Assembly: GCA_023388835.1 (NCBI GenBank)
Contig: JAEWFK010000044.1
Coordinates: 1 to 5,965 of the forward strand
Length of the DNA: 5,965 bases
From: Pseudomonadota bacterium
GTDB lineage: Bacteria; Pseudomonadota; Gammaproteobacteria; Burkholderiales; Burkholderiaceae_B
Direction of reading: 5' to 3'
Both the position numbers and the translations under genes were made by a program. Of this stretch, positions 4,113 through 5,965 are shown piece by piece. Position 1 is the first letter of the stretch. Each line of letters starts with the position of its first letter. The notes beneath the pieces are model-generated. The model saw only the letters and a list, made by a program, of their open reading frames with translations, did not search any database and had not been told where the DNA came from.

Positions 4113-5965
4113 ATGAGTTCCGAATTCATGAAAACACCGTCGACATTGGCGGGCAACGAGCCGGCCGTCATGGGCGCTTCGGCTGATCGCCCGGGAGCAT
4201 CGGCCTCCCTTCAACCCGAGCCCATACGGGAAATCGTGGCGCGCCATGCGGCGCGAGCCGGCGGACTCTTGCCTGCGCTGCATGAGGTGCAGGATCTCCT
4301 GGGCTATGTGCCGGCGGAATGTGTGCAAGAGATCGCTCAAGGTTTCAACATTTCGCGCGCCGAGGTGCATGGGGTCATGACGTTCTACCCCCATTTCCGT
4401 GGCCAGCCCGCCGGCCGACATACCTTGCAGATCTGTCGCGCAGAATCCTGCCAGGCGCTCGGCGCCGATGCTCTGGCCGACCACGCCCGTACCCGCCTCG
4501 GCTGCGATTTCCACGCCACGACCGCAGGCGGCACCGTCACGCTGGAACCGGTCTATTGCCTGGGACTGTGCGCGCAGTCGCCCGCCATCATGCTTGACGG
4601 CGAGCCGCATGCTCGCGTCACGCCGGAAGGCCTCGATCGCCTGTTGGATACCGTACTCCACTCAGCGGGATCGACTGGCCAGCCTCCAATGAACGCGGCG
4701 TCTCCGACATCGGTGACCGTATATGTGCCTCGGGATGCCGCCGCGCTGGCGGCCGGCGCCGACGATGTAGCGCAAGCCGTTGCACGAGAAGCTGCCGCGC
4801 GGGGCCTGGATATCACCTTGGTGCGCAATGGCTCGCGTGGCTTGTTATGGCTCGAGCCGCTGATCGAGGTGGTGACGCCGCAGGGGCGCATGGCCTATGG
4901 CCCGGTGCAGCCGGAAGACGTTCCCGGGCTCTTCGACTCCGCAGTGCTGCAGGGCGGCTTGCACCCGCTGTCGCACGGGCTGACCGATGAGATTCCCTAT
5001 TTGAAGCGTCAGGAAAGACTGACATTCGCCCGCGTCGGCATCAATGATCCCTTGTCGCTGGAAGACTACGCATCGCAGGGCGGCTGGCAAGGCTTGCGGC
5101 GCGCCTTGTCCATGCCGCCAGAAGCCATCGTCGACGAAGTCTCGCACTCCGGCTTGCGTGGACGCGGGGGAGCCGCCTTTCCCACTGGTATCAAGTGGAA
5201 GACTGTGCTGGATACGTCCGCCGCGCAAAAGTACGTCGTCTGCAATGCCGACGAGGGCGATTCCGGCACCTTCGCCGACCGCCTCTTGATGGAGGGCGAT
5301 CCCTACTCGCTGATCGAAGGCATGGCCATCGCCGGTTTGGCCGTGGATGCCACCTATGGCTACATCTATGTCCGCTCCGAATATCCCCATGCGATTGCCA
5401 CCCTGAATGCCGCCATCGGCCGTGCGCGGGAAAGTGGTTGGCTGGGCGAAGACATGCTCGGCAGCGGGCGCGCCTTCGACCTGGAAGTCCGCAAGGGTGC
5501 GGGGGCCTATATCTGCGGCGAAGAAACCTCCTTGCTGGAAAGCCTGGAGGGCAAGCGGGGCGTGGTGCGCGCCAAGCCGCCCCTGCCCGCTATAAAAGGG
5601 TTATTCGGCCGGCCCACGGTTGTCAACAACGTGATTTCGCTCGCCACGGTGCCGATCATCCTGGCCAAAGGGGCTGCCTGGTATCGCGATTACGGCGTCG
5701 GCCGCTCGCATGGCACGCAGCCCTTCCAGCTGGCGGGCAACCTGAAGCGGGGCGGTCTGGTCGAGAAGGCCTTCGGGCTCACGCTGCGGGAGCTGCTCTA
5801 CGACTTCGGCGGCGGTAGCGCATCGGGGCGGCCACTGCGCGCGGTGCAGGTGGGCGGGCCGCTAGGCGCCTATCTTGCAGAACCGCAGTGGGATATTCCC
5901 ATGACCTACGAAGCCTATGCCGAAGCGTCGGCCATGATCGGTCATGGCGGGCTTGTCGCTTTCGA
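4113..5965 (+). CDS. Fused NuoE-NuoF (FdsG-FdsB) diaphorase subunit of NAD-dependent formate dehydrogenase, 3' end outside window
   Basis: One uninterrupted frame runs for 617 codons to the window edge without a stop. Residues about 35-180 form a NuoE/FdsG thioredoxin-like [2Fe-2S] domain: LLPALHEVQDLLGYVP, then EVHGVMTFYPHFR, with cluster cysteines C108, C113, C149 and C153 (Cx4C and Cx3C). Residues about 198-330 form the cysteine-free region found at the start of FdsB proteins (VRNGSRGLLWLEPL, EIPYLKRQERLTFARVG). The NuoF/FdsB domain follows, with FMN/NAD-site motifs GRGGAAFPTGIKW (350-362), CNADEGDSGTFADR (377-390) and GAGAYICGEETSLLE (462-476). The 4Fe-4S CxxCxxC-type motif expected near the C-terminus is not reached; I estimate a full length near 700 residues. 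The subunit takes electrons from the catalytic molybdenum or tungsten subunit and reduces NAD. Methylobacterium extorquens FDH1 has a similarly fused beta subunit. Hydrogenase HoxF is also a NuoE-NuoF fusion, but the EGDSGTFADR and MEGDPYSLIEGM wording favours formate dehydrogenase. Confidence 0.9.
   Translation, partial: MSSEFMKTPSTLAGNEPAVMGASADRPGASASLQPEPIREIVARHAARAGGLLPALHEVQDLLGYVPAECVQEIAQGFNISRAEVHGVMTFYPHFRGQPAGRHTLQICRAESCQALGADALADHARTRLGCDFHATTAGGTVTLEPVYCLGLCAQSPAIMLDGEPHARVTPEGLDRLLDTVLHSAGSTGQPPMNAASPTSVTVYVPRDAAALAAGADDVAQAVAREAAARGLDITLVRNGSRGLLWLEPLIEVVTPQGRMAYGPVQPEDVPGLFDSAVLQGGLHPLSHGLTDEIPYLKRQERLTFARVGINDPLSLEDYASQGGWQGLRRALSMPPEAIVDEVSHSGLRGRGGAAFPTGIKWKTVLDTSAAQKYVVCNADEGDSGTFADRLLMEGDPYSLIEGMAIAGLAVDATYGYIYVRSEYPHAIATLNAAIGRARESGWLGEDMLGSGRAFDLEVRKGAGAYICGEETSLLESLEGKRGVVRAKPPLPAIKGLFGRPTVVNNVISLATVPIILAKGAAWYRDYGVGRSHGTQPFQLAGNLKRGGLVEKAFGLTLRELLYDFGGGSASGRPLRAVQVGGPLGAYLAEPQWDIPMTYEAYAEASAMIGHGGLVAF

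Noticed and set aside
3333..4661. A 442-codon minus-strand open frame that would extend the DUF892 protein by about 270 residues
   Set aside because: The extension runs antisense through the fused formate dehydrogenase gene and the intergenic region and resembles no family. The ATG at 3854 has a good ribosome binding site and gives a normal-length DUF892 protein.
5195..5818. A 207-codon plus-strand frame inside the formate dehydrogenase subunit
   Set aside because: It lies in another frame of a gene with clear motifs throughout, and its arginine- and glycine-rich composition is typical of an out-of-frame translation.

Overview
The window reads as ordinary chromosomal DNA of a high-GC proteobacterium. 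The GC-rich codon use, the MetR-type regulator and the Fds-type formate dehydrogenase sequence fit a betaproteobacterium (Burkholderiales, possibly the Alcaligenaceae group), but that placement is from memory of the protein families and has not been searched. There are no RNA genes, mobile elements or CRISPR arrays, and coding density is high.

Layout: (1) 1-552, plus strand, the C-terminal part of a MetR-like LysR regulator, cut by the window start. (2) 549-1958, plus strand, an FAD-dependent 2-hydroxyacid dehydrogenase of the D-2-hydroxyglutarate/D-lactate dehydrogenase type, overlapping the regulator by 4 bp (ATGA) and so probably cotranscribed with it. (3) 1959-2063, a short convergent gap with a candidate terminator and a 16-bp tandem duplication. 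(4) 2064-3239, minus strand, a zinc-dependent alcohol/formaldehyde dehydrogenase-like MDR enzyme with a GTG start. (5) 3333-3854, minus strand, a DUF892 (YciE/YciF) ferritin-like protein just upstream of the dehydrogenase and probably in the same transcript. (6) 3855-4112, a divergent intergenic region with a perfect 15-bp interrupted palindrome. (7) 4113 to beyond the window end, plus strand, a single reading frame that joins a NuoE/FdsG-type [2Fe-2S] domain to a NuoF/FdsB-type FMN/NAD domain: the fused diaphorase subunit of an NAD-dependent formate dehydrogenase. The catalytic subunit would be expected just downstream.

How the genes may work together: the divergent pair could link oxidation of an aldehyde (possibly formaldehyde) to formate oxidation and NADH production, with the ferritin-like protein pointing to a stress setting. 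The regulator/hydroxyacid dehydrogenase pair looks like a separate unit. I see no convincing previously undescribed system. The points most worth checking are the fused NuoE-NuoF subunit, the MetR-like/hydroxyacid dehydrogenase pairing, the palindrome between the divergent genes and the hairpins in front of the dehydrogenase start.
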